From: Azoarcus sp031556475 | GTDB taxonomy: Bacteria > Pseudomonadota > Gammaproteobacteria > Burkholderiales > Rhodocyclaceae | NCBI GenBank assembly: GCA_031556475.1 | Contig: JAVBSY010000127.1 | Span: 1 to 7,522 of the forward strand | DNA: 7,522 bases | Direction: 5' to 3' | Shown here: piece after piece, positions 1 to 6,447 of the stretch | Numbering within the stretch: position 1 is the stretch's first letter | Layout: each line of letters opens with the position of its first letter | Program-made: the position numbers and the translations under genes | The notes under the pieces: model-generated | The model's database searches: none | What the model saw: the letters and a program-made list of their open reading frames with translations, nothing else | Told to the model about the DNA's origin: nothing

Positions 1-622
1 GATCGACCCGAACTGGGAAGACCCCGCCGGCGTGCCCATTTCCGCCTTCATCTTCGGCGGCCGCCGCGCTACCACGGTGCCGCTGGTGTATCAGGCGTTC
101 AACTGGAACTTCGGCGTTTACATGGCCGCCACGCTCGGCTCCGAAACCACCGCCGCCGCCTTTGGCGCGCAGGGCGTGGTGCGCCGCGACCCGTTCGCCA
201 TGCTGCCCTTCTGCGGCTACCACATGGGCGACTACTTCAACCATTGGCTGAAGATGGGCCATGTGGTCGAGCAGACGCCGAAGATCTTCTGCGTGAACTG
301 GTTCCGCATGAACGAAAAGGGCGAATTCATGTGGCCCGGCTTTGGCGAAAACATGCGCGTGCTCAAGTGGGTCGTCGACCGCGTGCGCGGCCGTGTCGCC
401 GCCAAGGAAACCGCGTTGGGCTGGATGCCGAAGTTCGAGGACATCGACTGGGCCGACTCCGAAGTAAGCCCCGAGGAATTCGCCGCGCTGACCAGCGTCG
501 ACACCGAGGCGTGGAAGAAAGAACTCGAATTGCACAAGGAATGGTTCGACAAGCTGCAGGATCGCCTGCCGCGCCAGCTCGTGCTCAAGCGCGAGATGTT
601 CGAACTGGCCATATCGGTCTGA
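1..622 (+). CDS. pckG: Phosphoenolpyruvate carboxykinase (GTP), C-terminal part
   Basis: Partial gene whose 5' end lies outside the window. The frame is open from base 2, giving 206 residues to the TGA at 620-622. The enzyme converts oxaloacetate plus GTP to phosphoenolpyruvate, GDP and CO2 in the cytosol, the entry step of gluconeogenesis. Visible signatures of the GTP family are FIFGGRRATTVPLVYQAFNW near the start of the visible part, the SETTAAAFG segment, MLPFCGYHMGDYFNHW, and the nucleotide-binding PKIFCVNWFRMNEKGEF followed by MWPGFGENMRVLKWV. The ATP-type enzyme lacks this layout. The tail ending in ELAISV is a normal C-terminus for the family, which is about 600 residues long, so roughly the last third is present. 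The GTG at 32 is an internal valine codon and not a start. Two hairpins follow the stop, so the gene probably ends its own transcript. Confidence 0.96.
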   Translation, partial: IDPNWEDPAGVPISAFIFGGRRATTVPLVYQAFNWNFGVYMAATLGSETTAAAFGAQGVVRRDPFAMLPFCGYHMGDYFNHWLKMGHVVEQTPKIFCVNWFRMNEKGEFMWPGFGENMRVLKWVVDRVRGRVAAKETALGWMPKFEDIDWADSEVSPEEFAALTSVDTEAWKKELELHKEWFDKLQDRLPRQLVLKREMFELAISV

Positions 623-627
623 CGTTG

Positions 628-655
628 CCTGGCCCGGCTTCGGTAGCCGGGCAGG
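628..655 (+). terminator. GC-rich hairpin just after pckG
   Basis: GCCCGGCT at 632-639 pairs perfectly with AGCCGGGC at 645-652 around a 5-nt loop. CCT/AGG (628-630 with 653-655) extends the stem past a bulged G. No T-tract follows directly. It may protect the 3' end of the pckG message or help the stronger terminator downstream. Confidence 0.5.
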
Positions 656-664
656 ATTACAGGG

Positions 665-694
665 AAAGCGCCGCGCGTCGGCGCTTTTCTTTTT
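665..694 (+). terminator. Rho-independent terminator of pckG
   Basis: AAAGCGCCG at 665-673 pairs perfectly with CGGCGCTTT at 679-687 around a 5-nt loop, followed by a T-rich run to 694 (TTTTCTTTTT, 685-694). This is a textbook intrinsic terminator on the plus strand, 43 bases after the pckG stop. The aminotransferase downstream therefore probably has its own promoter in 695-748. Confidence 0.88.
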
Positions 695-748
695 GGCGGG
701 CGGTGTGGTGTGATGGTACCGCCGCGCGCCGTGCCCCAGGAGAAACCG

Positions 749-1939
749 ATGAACGCGCTTCCGCCCACGTTCCCGTTCGCGCGCCGTTGCGCCGATATCC
801 AGCCTTTTCACGTGATGGAATTGCTGCGCCGTGCGCATGAACTGCAAGCGCAGGGGCGCGACATCATCCACATGGAAGTCGGCGAACCGGATTTCCCCAC
901 GCCGGCGCCGGTCGTCGAAGCAGCCAGCCGCTTCCTGGCCAGCGGCGAGGTACGTTACACCTCCGCGCTGGGTCTGCCGCCGCTACGCGAAGCCATTGCA
1001 CGCTTCTATCACGACCGCTTCGGCGCCGACGTGGCGCCCGAGCGTATCGTCATCACCGCTGGGGCGTCCGGCGCACTGATGCTGGCGCTGGCGGTGACGA
1101 CCGATCCCGGCGACGAATGGCTCCTGCCCGATCCGGGGTATCCGTCCAATCGTCATCTCGTGCGCAGCTTCGAGGGCGTCGCCCGGGCGCTGCCGGTCGA
1201 TGCCGACAGCCGCTATCAGCCCACCGCGGCGCAGGTTAACGCGGCGTGGACGGCACATACGCGCGGCCTGATGGTGGCCACGCCAGCGAATCCCACCGGC
1301 ACGCTGCTGAACGCTGACGAACTGGCGGCCTTGCACGGCGTGACTCGCCGGCGCGGCGGCTGGTTGTTGGTGGACGAGATTTACCAGGGACTCGTCTATG
1401 GCGCCGAAGCTTCCACGGCGCTATCGCAACCGGCGCTCGGCATGGCCGACGACGTGTTCGTGGTGAACAGTTTTTCCAAGTATTTCGGCATGACCGGCTG
1501 GCGGCTTGGCTGGCTGGTGGCGCCGCCGGCGTATGTGCGCGAGATCGAAAAGCTTGCCCAGCACTTTTTCATCGCACCTTCCACGCCCGCACAGCACGCC
1601 GCGCTCGCCGCTTTCGCACCGGCTACGCTCGATATCCTGGAAGAGCGCCGGAGCGAATTCGCCGCTCGCCGCGACACGCTGCTGCCCGCGCTGCGCGACA
1701 TCGGTTTCACCGTGGCCGCCGAGCCGCAAGGCGCGTTCTACATCTATGCCGATATCGCGGCCCTGGCCGACGACAGCGAGCGGCTGGCGTATCGCCTGAT
1801 CGAAGAGGCCGGCGTGGCGACCACGCCGGGCCTCGATTTCGGCCACCACCTGCCGCGCCGCCACCTGCGCATGGCTTACACCACAAGCCGCGAGCGCTTG
1901 TGTGAAGCAGTGGAGCGTATCGCGCGCGTGTTGCGGTAG
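749..1939 (+). CDS. Fold-type I PLP-dependent aminotransferase (aspartate/alanine aminotransferase-like)
   Basis: Encodes 396 residues, normal for class I/II aminotransferases, which move an amino group between an amino acid and a 2-oxo acid using pyridoxal phosphate in the cytosol. The ATG at 749 is chosen over the upstream in-frame ATGs because AGGAGA (738-743) sits 5 nt before it. Family marks are the N-terminal MEVGEPDFPTP block, NPTG at residues 181-184, D209 and Y212 in DEIYQG (cofactor nitrogen and hydroxyl contacts), Schiff-base lysine K244 in SFSKYFGMTGWRLGW, phosphate-binding R252, and R374 in HLRMAYTTS, which should bind the substrate carboxylate. All key residues are present, so it should be active. 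The subgroup resembles aspartate aminotransferase-like enzymes, but sequence alone does not settle the substrate. It stands alone between a terminator and a convergent gene, so context gives no pathway. Confidence 0.92.
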   Translation: MNALPPTFPFARRCADIQPFHVMELLRRAHELQAQGRDIIHMEVGEPDFPTPAPVVEAASRFLASGEVRYTSALGLPPLREAIARFYHDRFGADVAPERIVITAGASGALMLALAVTTDPGDEWLLPDPGYPSNRHLVRSFEGVARALPVDADSRYQPTAAQVNAAWTAHTRGLMVATPANPTGTLLNADELAALHGVTRRRGGWLLVDEIYQGLVYGAEASTALSQPALGMADDVFVVNSFSKYFGMTGWRLGWLVAPPAYVREIEKLAQHFFIAPSTPAQHAALAAFAPATLDILEERRSEFAARRDTLLPALRDIGFTVAAEPQGAFYIYADIAALADDSERLAYRLIEEAGVATTPGLDFGHHLPRRHLRMAYTTSRERLCEAVERIARVLR

Positions 1940-1943
1940 CGGC

Positions 1944-1970
1944 GCAGCCGGTGCGGGGGTACCGGCATGC
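1944..1970. terminator. Possible hairpin between convergent genes
   Basis: GCCGGT (1947-1952) pairs with ACCGGC (1961-1966) around an 8-nt loop, and GCA/TGC (1944-1946 with 1968-1970) extends the stem past one bulged base. It lies just after the aminotransferase stop in the 82-bp gap before the convergent transglycosylase. No T-run follows on either strand, so a terminator role is only suggested by position. Confidence 0.3.
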
Positions 1971-2021
1971 GTGAAGGCGGAAATGTCGTGCGGTGTGCTT
2001 GCCTGGCGTGGGTGGGTGGCG

Positions 2022-2744
2022 TCAGGCGCCGGCCATCGCGATCGGCTGAGGCTGCTGGGTCGCCGCCATTTGCCGGGTTGCCGCCACCAGGCGCTGTTTC
2101 AGCGCCAGCACCTTGCGCGCGTAACCCGCATTGGGGTCGCCCACCGCGCCGCCGTAATACTGCAACGCGGCCTGCAGGTTGCCGTAGCGGCGCAGCCCTT
2201 CGCGCAGGACTTCGGTGCCGACGTGCACGTTCACCATCGGATCGAACAGGGCGTCCTCGTCGCTGGCGGCGCCGGCCTTGTCCTCGATCTTGTCCTTGTG
2301 GAAGCGGGGGATGACCTGCATCAGCCCCTGCGCGCCGAACGAGCTTTCGGCAAAGGGGTTGAAGCGCGATTCGATGGCCATCACCGCGACGATCAGCAGC
2401 GGGTCGATGTTCGCATCGCGTCCCGCCGCTTCGGCGGCAGCGAGCACCGGCTCCAGCGCTATCGTGGAGACGTTGTAGCGGCGTGCGATCCAGTCGCGCG
2501 CGCGCTCCATCTCGGCCGACAGCAGCGGTGCCGCTTCGACTTTGCTTGGCAGCGCGACAGGCGCGACGATTGGTTTCGCGCCCAGGCCCAGGTCGTCCAG
2601 GTTGACCGCCGTTACTCTGAGGCTGGCGGTGGCGAGTACGGCAATGGTAACGAAACCCGCTACGAGCAGGCCGCCGTGTGTAAGGTGGAGCAGAAAGGCG
2701 CCCGCTCGATGTGCCAGGCGTCGGTTTGAAGTTGCGTGGGTCAT
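2022..2744 (-). CDS. Membrane-anchored lytic transglycosylase (SLT domain)
   Basis: Encodes 240 residues. A basic N-terminus (MTHATSNRRLAHRAG) leads into one hydrophobic segment at about residues 24-47, so the protein is probably held in the inner membrane with its domain in the periplasm. The SLT (goose-lysozyme-like) domain spans about 85-220. It shows catalytic E125 in VMAIESRFNPFA, the GAQGLMQVIP block at 137-146, the NVHVGTEVLREGLRRYG helix (172-188) and the ALQYYGGA motif (193-200). Such enzymes cleave the MurNAc-GlcNAc bond of peptidoglycan non-hydrolytically to give 1,6-anhydro products. The start is well supported by GGAGG (minus strand, 2750-2754), 5 nt upstream. It is convergent with the aminotransferase and divergent from the beta-helix gene, with no operon partner, so it could serve general wall turnover or insertion of an envelope machine. 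The catalytic set looks complete. Confidence 0.9.
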   Translation of the reverse strand: MTHATSNRRLAHRAGAFLLHLTHGGLLVAGFVTIAVLATASLRVTAVNLDDLGLGAKPIVAPVALPSKVEAAPLLSAEMERARDWIARRYNVSTIALEPVLAAAEAAGRDANIDPLLIVAVMAIESRFNPFAESSFGAQGLMQVIPRFHKDKIEDKAGAASDEDALFDPMVNVHVGTEVLREGLRRYGNLQAALQYYGGAVGDPNAGYARKVLALKQRLVAATRQMAATQQPQPIAMAGA

Positions 2745-3125
2745 GGAGTCCTCCGTGCTGTGGCCGGAGCATTCGCAGGATCTGCCGTCTTGGTCTGGAG
2801 GCGGATCTCACCGCCGGGGTCGGGCGGGGAAGGGCGGCGGGATGGTGGATGGTCCAGCCCGCTGTGCGAGGTGCTCGGTCGCCAGTAGTAGGTAACGACC
2901 CGCCGCCGCAACCAGACAACGGGCCTCATGGTGCGAATGTTCGTGAAGATGTGCCGCTTCCATTGGAAGATCGGTACCGCACCGGGGTAGGGAAACAAAA
3001 ATGCTGCAGTGCAGCGCGGGCGGATTTTATGAAGGTGGGAGGAGCTTGTCAAAGTGCCTGTTGTGGTTTTTTCGTCTACCAAACAGGTCGGACAGGGCGC
3101 GAACGAATCGCTTTCCCCAGCTAGA
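2745..3125. promoter_or_regulatory. Divergent intergenic region, 381 bp
   Basis: This gap separates two genes transcribed away from each other, so it should hold promoters for both. Near the beta-helix gene the hexamer TAGAAT (3122-3127) resembles a -10 box, with no good -35 box 16-18 nt upstream. On the minus strand TTGTCT (2919 down to 2914) followed 19 nt later by TACCTA is a weak candidate promoter for the transglycosylase. The near-palindrome GCTGCAGTGCAGC (3003-3015) could be an operator but is short. GGAGGAG at 3038-3044 looks like a ribosome binding site and is discussed under the beta-helix gene. Nothing here looks convincingly coding. Confidence 0.4.
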
Positions 3126-4331
3126 ATGCGCCAGCCAACAGTATCGGCCAAGTCTTTCATGTGTGCTCTACGTCTTTGTTTCTGTTCGTTTCTGCTCGGT
3201 ATGTCCGCGGTGGTATCGGCGGCAACCTTGCGTGTCGGGCCGGGCGAGGCATACGCGCGCATCGCGGAGGCCGTGCGTGCGGCGCAAGATGGCGATACGG
3301 TGGAAATCGCCGAGGGCGAATACCGGGGCGACGTAGCCGTATGGAAGCAAAAGCGCCTCGCCATTCGCGGCCTGGGCGCGGGCGCGGTACTGGTGGCCGA
3401 TGGCCACAGTGCTGAAGGCAAGGCGATCTGGGTGATCCGCGATGGCGATTTCGATATCGACAACATCGAATTCCGTGGCGCCCGCGTGGCGGACCGCAAC
3501 GGTGCGGGCATCCGTTTCGAGCGCGGCCGGCTGCGGGTGACGAACTGCCGCTTCCACGACAACCAGACGGGCATCCTGACCTCGAACTTCGCCGATGCCG
3601 AATTGACCGTCGAGGACAGCGAATTTTCCCACGCGCCCAACGACGACCGGCTTCTGCCCCACCTGCTCTACGCCGGCCGGATTGCACGCCTGAGCGTCAC
3701 CGGCAGCTATTTCCACCACGGCTATCGCGGCCACCTGCTGAAATCGCGCGCGCGCGACAACCGCATCCTGTACAACCGCCTCGACGACGGTGCGGAAGGC
3801 AGGGCGTCCTACGAACTGGAGTTTCCCAACGGCGGCACGGCGGTGGTGGTCGGCAACATCATCGGCCAGGGGCGCAACACCGGCAACGCCACGCTGGTGT
3901 CCTACGGCGCGGAAAAATCGATCTGGCCGGATAACCGGCTTTACCTGGCGTTCAACACGCTGATCGATCGGCGGCATTCCGGGGGGCGCTTCCTGCGCGT
4001 GTGGCGGACGTATTTCCCCCGAGGGGTCGAGCTTGCCGTCGTCGACAATCTGCTGCTCGGCTCCGGCGCGCTCGGTATCGCGGAAAACGGGGCAGAGGGC
4101 GATTTCGTCAGCCATAACGCGCGCGTTCGCCTGGGGCAGGCACATACACCAGCTCCGCCCGATTACATGCTGCCGGCGCATTCGCCGCTACGCGGACGTG
4201 CGCTGCCGCCGGAGGAAACACCGGCTCCCGATCTTGCGCCGGCACGGGAATTCACCGCCCCGCGTGGCACCCGCCCGCTTGCCGCTGTACGGCGTTGGGC
4301 TCCGGGAGCGATGCAGACCGAAGCAAAATGA
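3126..4331 (+). CDS. Exported right-handed parallel beta-helix repeat protein
   Basis: Encodes 401 residues from ATG 3126, or 390 from ATG 3159. An N-terminal signal peptide is visible: a basic n-region, the hydrophobic stretch LCFCSFLLGMSAVV, and a likely signal peptidase I cut after VSA before ATLRVGPG. The mature part resembles right-handed beta-helix proteins: a YARIAEAVRAAQDGDTVEIAEGEY opening, split here as YARIAEAVRAAQ and DGDTVEIAEGEY, then repeating short strands such as DIDNIEFRG, LRVTNCRFHDN, LTVEDSEFSH, LSVTGSYFHHG, NRILYNRL, VVVGNIIGQG and VVDNLLLGSG. I associate this domain order, including the HLLKSRA and ASYELEFPNGG blocks, with conserved proteins of Xanthomonas relatives. Many beta-helix proteins bind or cleave polysaccharide, but I see no diagnostic lyase residues, so substrate and activity are unknown. 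The start is uncertain. TAGAAT at 3122-3127 may be a -10 box, which would favour 3159, while a GTG at 3054 has the best ribosome binding site. Confidence 0.82.
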   Translation: MRQPTVSAKSFMCALRLCFCSFLLGMSAVVSAATLRVGPGEAYARIAEAVRAAQDGDTVEIAEGEYRGDVAVWKQKRLAIRGLGAGAVLVADGHSAEGKAIWVIRDGDFDIDNIEFRGARVADRNGAGIRFERGRLRVTNCRFHDNQTGILTSNFADAELTVEDSEFSHAPNDDRLLPHLLYAGRIARLSVTGSYFHHGYRGHLLKSRARDNRILYNRLDDGAEGRASYELEFPNGGTAVVVGNIIGQGRNTGNATLVSYGAEKSIWPDNRLYLAFNTLIDRRHSGGRFLRVWRTYFPRGVELAVVDNLLLGSGALGIAENGAEGDFVSHNARVRLGQAHTPAPPDYMLPAHSPLRGRALPPEETPAPDLAPAREFTAPRGTRPLAAVRRWAPGAMQTEAK

Positions 4332-4335
4332 CATG

Positions 4336-4399
4336 GATCGCCCCGGCGATCTTGAGAACCTCCTTTGAAAGGATGGCCCAACAGGGCGTTCTCAAGATC
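4336..4399. repeat. Nested inverted repeats able to form a branched stem
   Basis: GATCTTGAGAAC (4348-4359) and GTTCTCAAGATC (4388-4399) are perfect 12-bp inverted copies. The 28 bases between them hold CCTTT/AAAGG (4362-4372) and GCCC-AACA-GGGC (4376-4387), so a three-way junction is possible in DNA or RNA. Immediately to the left, GATCGCC (4336-4342) and GGCGATC (4345-4351) form another inverted repeat. It shares GATC (4348-4351) with the long stem, so the two folds exclude each other. No T-run follows, so it is not a classical terminator. The function is unknown. Confidence 0.75.
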
Positions 4400-4471
4400 A
4401 TCCGACATTGCGCTCATTGCATCTTCCTTCAAACAGATCAGCGTCGATGCCGGATAGTGACAGCGTGGTGT

Positions 4472-4507
4472 GGAAATTTTCAGGTGAAAATTTCTTGGGA
4501 AATTTCC
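4472..4507. repeat. Palindromic AAATTT-type repeat cluster
   Basis: GAAATTTTCA (4473-4482) and TGAAAATTTC (4485-4494) are perfect inverted copies separated by GG. Four bases later the perfect palindrome GGAAATTTCC (4498-4507) repeats the same core. Repeated AT-rich palindromes in otherwise GC-rich DNA suggest a regulator binding site or the end of a mobile element. No gene starts close enough to decide. Confidence 0.7.
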
Positions 4508-4670
4508 TCTTGTCCTACGTGGAAACACACAACGAACGAGTCGCGCCTTTTTGCTTTGTGAATGAAGCAGATGGCCGGAAATGCACCAACGGCGAAGGCG
4601 GCCTATCTACTCTTCAAACATCAAGTAAAGCAATGGTCCGGCGCACTGTAGGGAAAAATCCGAAAGCGAC

Positions 4671-4692
4671 AAGGGCCGCAATCGCAGCCCTT
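4671..4692 (-). terminator. Possible terminator of the 125-aa ankyrin gene
   Basis: AAGGGC (4671-4676) pairs with GCCCTT (4687-4692), and GC/GC (4678-4679 with 4684-4685) continues the stem past a mismatch to a 4-nt loop. On the minus strand the hairpin lies 21 bases after the ankyrin stop and is followed at a distance by a run of T. The gap between stem and T-run makes it atypical. Confidence 0.4.
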
Positions 4693-4712
4693 GGGGTACT
4701 GTCTCTGTAGCA

Positions 4713-5090
4713 TCACGCCCTTTTCAGCGGGAATTGCTCAAGAAACTCAACAATTGGGCTAAACCCATCCTCTTTGGCAAGCTCCAACGGGGTTTTCCCT
4801 TCACTGTTCCGCAGATAGAAGGCCGCGCCAGCACCAACCAGTGTCCGGACCGCAGTCAGTTGTCGCGAAACAACCGCTTCATGCACAGGAGCATCCCCAT
4901 TGTTGTCCACTGCGTCAATCTCGACTCCTGCTTGGAGAAGCAACGCTATCCCTCGCGAATCACCCAGTGTTGCCATCCAATGAAGGGGCGTTTCTCCGTT
5001 CGCTCCCCGAGAATGCGGGGTTACCTCATCCAAATGGATGAACGCGGGCGTCTCCTTCACGTCAGACAGAACCTCTTTCAGGGTAAGCAT
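4713..5090 (-). CDS. Small ankyrin-repeat protein (125 aa), possible immunity protein
   Basis: Encodes 125 residues with no signal peptide or membrane segment, so probably cytosolic. Three ankyrin repeats fill most of it, at about residues 31-63 (NGETPLHWMATLGD, GIALLLQAGVEID), 64-96 (NGDAPVHEAVVSRQ, VRTLVGAGA) and 97-122 (EGKTPLELAKEDG). Ankyrin repeats bind other proteins. No catalytic residues are expected or seen. The ATG at 5090 is preceded by AAGG about 8 nt upstream. It aligns without gaps with the 129-aa ankyrin protein encoded at 6829-7218, so the two are probably paralogues. Small ankyrin proteins are one known class of immunity protein in polymorphic toxin loci. That role is inferred from the surrounding decayed genes and is not shown. 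It ends the minus-strand gene row. Confidence 0.86.
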   Translation of the reverse strand: MLTLKEVLSDVKETPAFIHLDEVTPHSRGANGETPLHWMATLGDSRGIALLLQAGVEIDAVDNNGDAPVHEAVVSRQLTAVRTLVGAGAAFYLRNSEGKTPLELAKEDGFSPIVEFLEQFPLKRA

Positions 5091-5111
5091 TGCAGAACCT
5101 TGGCGTGAAAA

Positions 5112-5314
5112 TTAGGGCATGAAAGAAGAATAGCCGCCATATCTGCACCACATATGTCCGTGGTGTTGGTGGCCGCATCTGGGTAGAATTTTTCCCAGGG
5201 CTTCCGTGCGCGCTTGAGACATTGCCGATGTGAGCATGGGAGAGAAGCCACGATCAGCTACGAAAGATGGGCACTGATACCCACCGTTTTCGAACCCAAA
5301 AGCTGATTGAAGCT
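5112..5314 (-). pseudogene. Possible startless coding remnant upstream of the ankyrin gene
   Basis: A minus-strand frame of 66 codons is open between a TAG (5313-5315) and the TAA (5112-5114), ending 21 bases before the 125-aa ankyrin start. It reads GGYQCPSFVADRGFSPM early on and ends GHMWCRYGGYSSFMP. The only reasonable ATG (5235-5237) has no ribosome binding site. I recognise no family. It is listed because the same layout, a short startless frame ending just before a small intact gene, occurs at two other places in the window. A frame this short could also be open by chance. Confidence 0.2.
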
Positions 5315-5322
5315 AAATGCCA

Positions 5323-5967
5323 TCAGTACTTATTGGTCTGTTTCTGGGGCTCGGACTCTTTCTCAAATTCGGCAATCATGCGCGCGCGATGTGCATCATG
5401 CAACGCTATAAGTTCAGCGGATGGATGCAGGATGTACTCGAAAATAGCCTCCCGGGCATAAACATCATCAAGGCTCCATGGATCGAGGATATTTTGATAA
5501 ATATCTTCCGGTGACGTCAGCAAATGCCGCCTTTCCAAATCCGGAAGAGCCTCTATCGCTCGGACCAATTCCATCGTCTGCTTTCTGACTGTTTCACGAA
5601 TCTGGTGGTGTGCGTCGCATAGCAAATCCTTTGACAGGACTCCTTCGGATTGCTTGTTGCCGAGGCGAATACAATGCCCTGTCAATTCATCGTTGAAAGC
5701 CCTATACCTTGCCAGTATTTGTCGCATGCCTGTCATGCCCCAATCACCTGGTGGTCGCGGCAGGGCTGCCACTTTTGTCTGCAGCTTATTCTCAAGCTGT
5801 TCCAGCGCATCTTCCAAATTGTCGGATCGGGTTTGGGCGCCCCAAACAGGCTCATTCGTATCGTTACGGATAAATTTGCCACGAGCCATCCATATACCTG
5901 AACGGGTCTGACGTGAATGAACACTGACGCAGTAGAAGCGGTCTTCGAATTCTTTGAAATCACTCAT
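5323..5967 (-). CDS. Hypothetical protein, 214 aa
   Basis: Encodes 214 residues with no signal peptide or membrane segment. I recognise no family. The N-terminal third (about residues 10-68) looks like a small alpha/beta unit: strands around FYCVSVHS and GIWMARGKFIRN, then the helix NLEDALEQLENKLQTKV. The rest appears helical, with charged segments such as IRETVRKQTMELVRAIEALP and a polar tail EFEKESEPQKQTNKY. Its ATG (5965-5967) lies inside the last codons of the upstream membrane-protein gene, overlapping by 8 bases. The two are therefore almost certainly co-transcribed and translationally coupled, and may act together. In this setting it could be an immunity partner or a leftover effector-associated protein, but nothing in the sequence decides this. 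Confidence 0.78.
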   Translation of the reverse strand: MSDFKEFEDRFYCVSVHSRQTRSGIWMARGKFIRNDTNEPVWGAQTRSDNLEDALEQLENKLQTKVAALPRPPGDWGMTGMRQILARYRAFNDELTGHCIRLGNKQSEGVLSKDLLCDAHHQIRETVRKQTMELVRAIEALPDLERRHLLTSPEDIYQNILDPWSLDDVYAREAIFEYILHPSAELIALHDAHRARMIAEFEKESEPQKQTNKY

Positions 5968-6316
5968 GGAGTGGCTTTTCTATGTGTTTTGCTTTCCACC
6001 TTCGCCACAACCATGGCATTAATACGAACCACTGTACGTAACCGGCAACACCACAAGCGATAGACGCGAAGACCGCATCGACAATCCCAGTAATCGAGAT
6101 GCCAAACCAACCCATTATCATCCCGAGTATGAATAGTAAAATAAAACCGCTTGGCATGCTGAGCGCTAACATAATTAGACCATGCCGAATTAGAATTTCT
6201 CCCCGAAAAACTGGACTAGTTTCTCCGTTATATGCAGCGAGAGTCCAGATAAGAATTGTGGCAGCAACCGCAATCCAGAGAACAGCCGCAGCAATACGAG
6301 ATTGAAACATCCTCAT
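5960..6316 (-). CDS. Small integral membrane protein, 118 aa
   Basis: Encodes 118 residues with three hydrophobic segments, at about 8-29 (IAAAVLWIAVAATILIWTLA), 45-71 (HGLIMLALSMPSG, FILLFILGMIMGWF) and 78-103 (IVDAVFASIACGVAGYVQWF). It ends in a basic tail RRWKAKHIEKPLHE, so it is an inner-membrane protein with the tail probably cytosolic. I recognise no family. The ATG at 6314-6316 is preferred because it overlaps the upstream frame's TGA as ATGA, the usual sign of translational coupling. A GTG at 6328 and an ATG at 6310 are also possible, and none has a good ribosome binding site. The 3' end overlaps the 214-aa gene by 8 bases. Small multi-pass proteins often protect cells from membrane-acting toxins, which would fit the neighbourhood, but that is inference. 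Confidence 0.78.
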   Translation of the reverse strand: MRMFQSRIAAAVLWIAVAATILIWTLAAYNGETSPVFRGEILIRHGLIMLALSMPSGFILLFILGMIMGWFGISITGIVDAVFASIACGVAGYVQWFVLMPWLWRRWKAKHIEKPLHE

Positions 6317-6447
6317 CGTCTTGCGCACCGCCGTTCACACGTATGTACAACATCCCACGTATATTCCTGGTAGTCAGTTCCCACCGGACCAACACCATAC
6401 CAAGGGCGAGTAGGTTTCTTTAGCTCATTGACCCTACGCTTGCTCAT
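6313..6447 (-). pseudogene. Remnant of an upstream gene, C-terminal 44 codons
   Basis: A minus-strand frame reads KKPTRPWYGVGPVGTDYQ and ends HTCERRCARR, with its TGA overlapping the membrane-protein start as ATGA. That overlap suggests it was the last part of a real gene in the same operon. Its apparent ATG (6445-6447) has no ribosome binding site and lies at the junction with the inserted transposase fragment, inside or next to a 19-bp direct repeat. The N-terminal part was therefore probably lost when the fragment arrived. I recognise no family. Confidence 0.4.
6426..6444. repeat. 19-bp direct repeat, left copy
   Basis: CATTGACCCTACGCTTGCT occurs here and again at 6841-6859 in the same orientation. 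The two copies flank the IS4-type transposase fragment. The repeat is longer than the usual 9-13 bp target duplication of IS4 elements, so it may instead mark a recombination or repair joint. Confidence 0.85.

Larger units (their letters stand above)
4332..4712. other. Repeat-rich 381-bp gap at the edge of the accessory region
   Basis: No convincing gene lies here. The gap holds several inverted repeats, listed separately: 4336-4399, 4472-4507 and 4671-4692. On the minus strand AAGGAAG followed by ATG at 4418-4420 looks like a translation start, but the frame would run into antisense of the beta-helix gene after about 30 codons. If it ever was a gene, only its beginning remains. Base composition shifts from GC-rich to more AT-rich across this gap. 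Confidence 0.6.

Noticed and set aside
244..840. 198-codon plus-strand frame spanning the pckG terminator
   Set aside because: It overlaps pckG in another frame, crosses a strong terminator, and is an arginine-rich shadow.
1876..2919. 347-codon minus-strand frame over the transglycosylase and the aminotransferase end
   Set aside because: It is arginine- and proline-rich, typical of an out-of-frame reading of GC-rich DNA. The SLT gene in another frame on the same strand is clearly real.
3003..3015. GCTGCAGTGCAGC near-palindrome as a regulator site
   Set aside because: It is short and single-copy in the window, with no matching half-sites; chance is a sufficient explanation.
3168..4181. 337-codon minus-strand frame antisense to the beta-helix gene
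   Set aside because: It has no recognisable domain and no ribosome binding site, and it is fully antisense to a gene with a signal peptide and beta-helix repeats.
4348..4399. Integron attC site
   Set aside because: It lacks the GTTRRRY/RYYYAAC core arrangement, and no integrase or cassette structure is visible nearby.
4163..4420. Minus-strand frame starting MSAMSDDLENALLG with a good ribosome-binding-like site
   Set aside because: After about 30 codons it becomes antisense to the beta-helix gene and turns arginine-rich. It is kept only as a comment on the inverted-repeat region.
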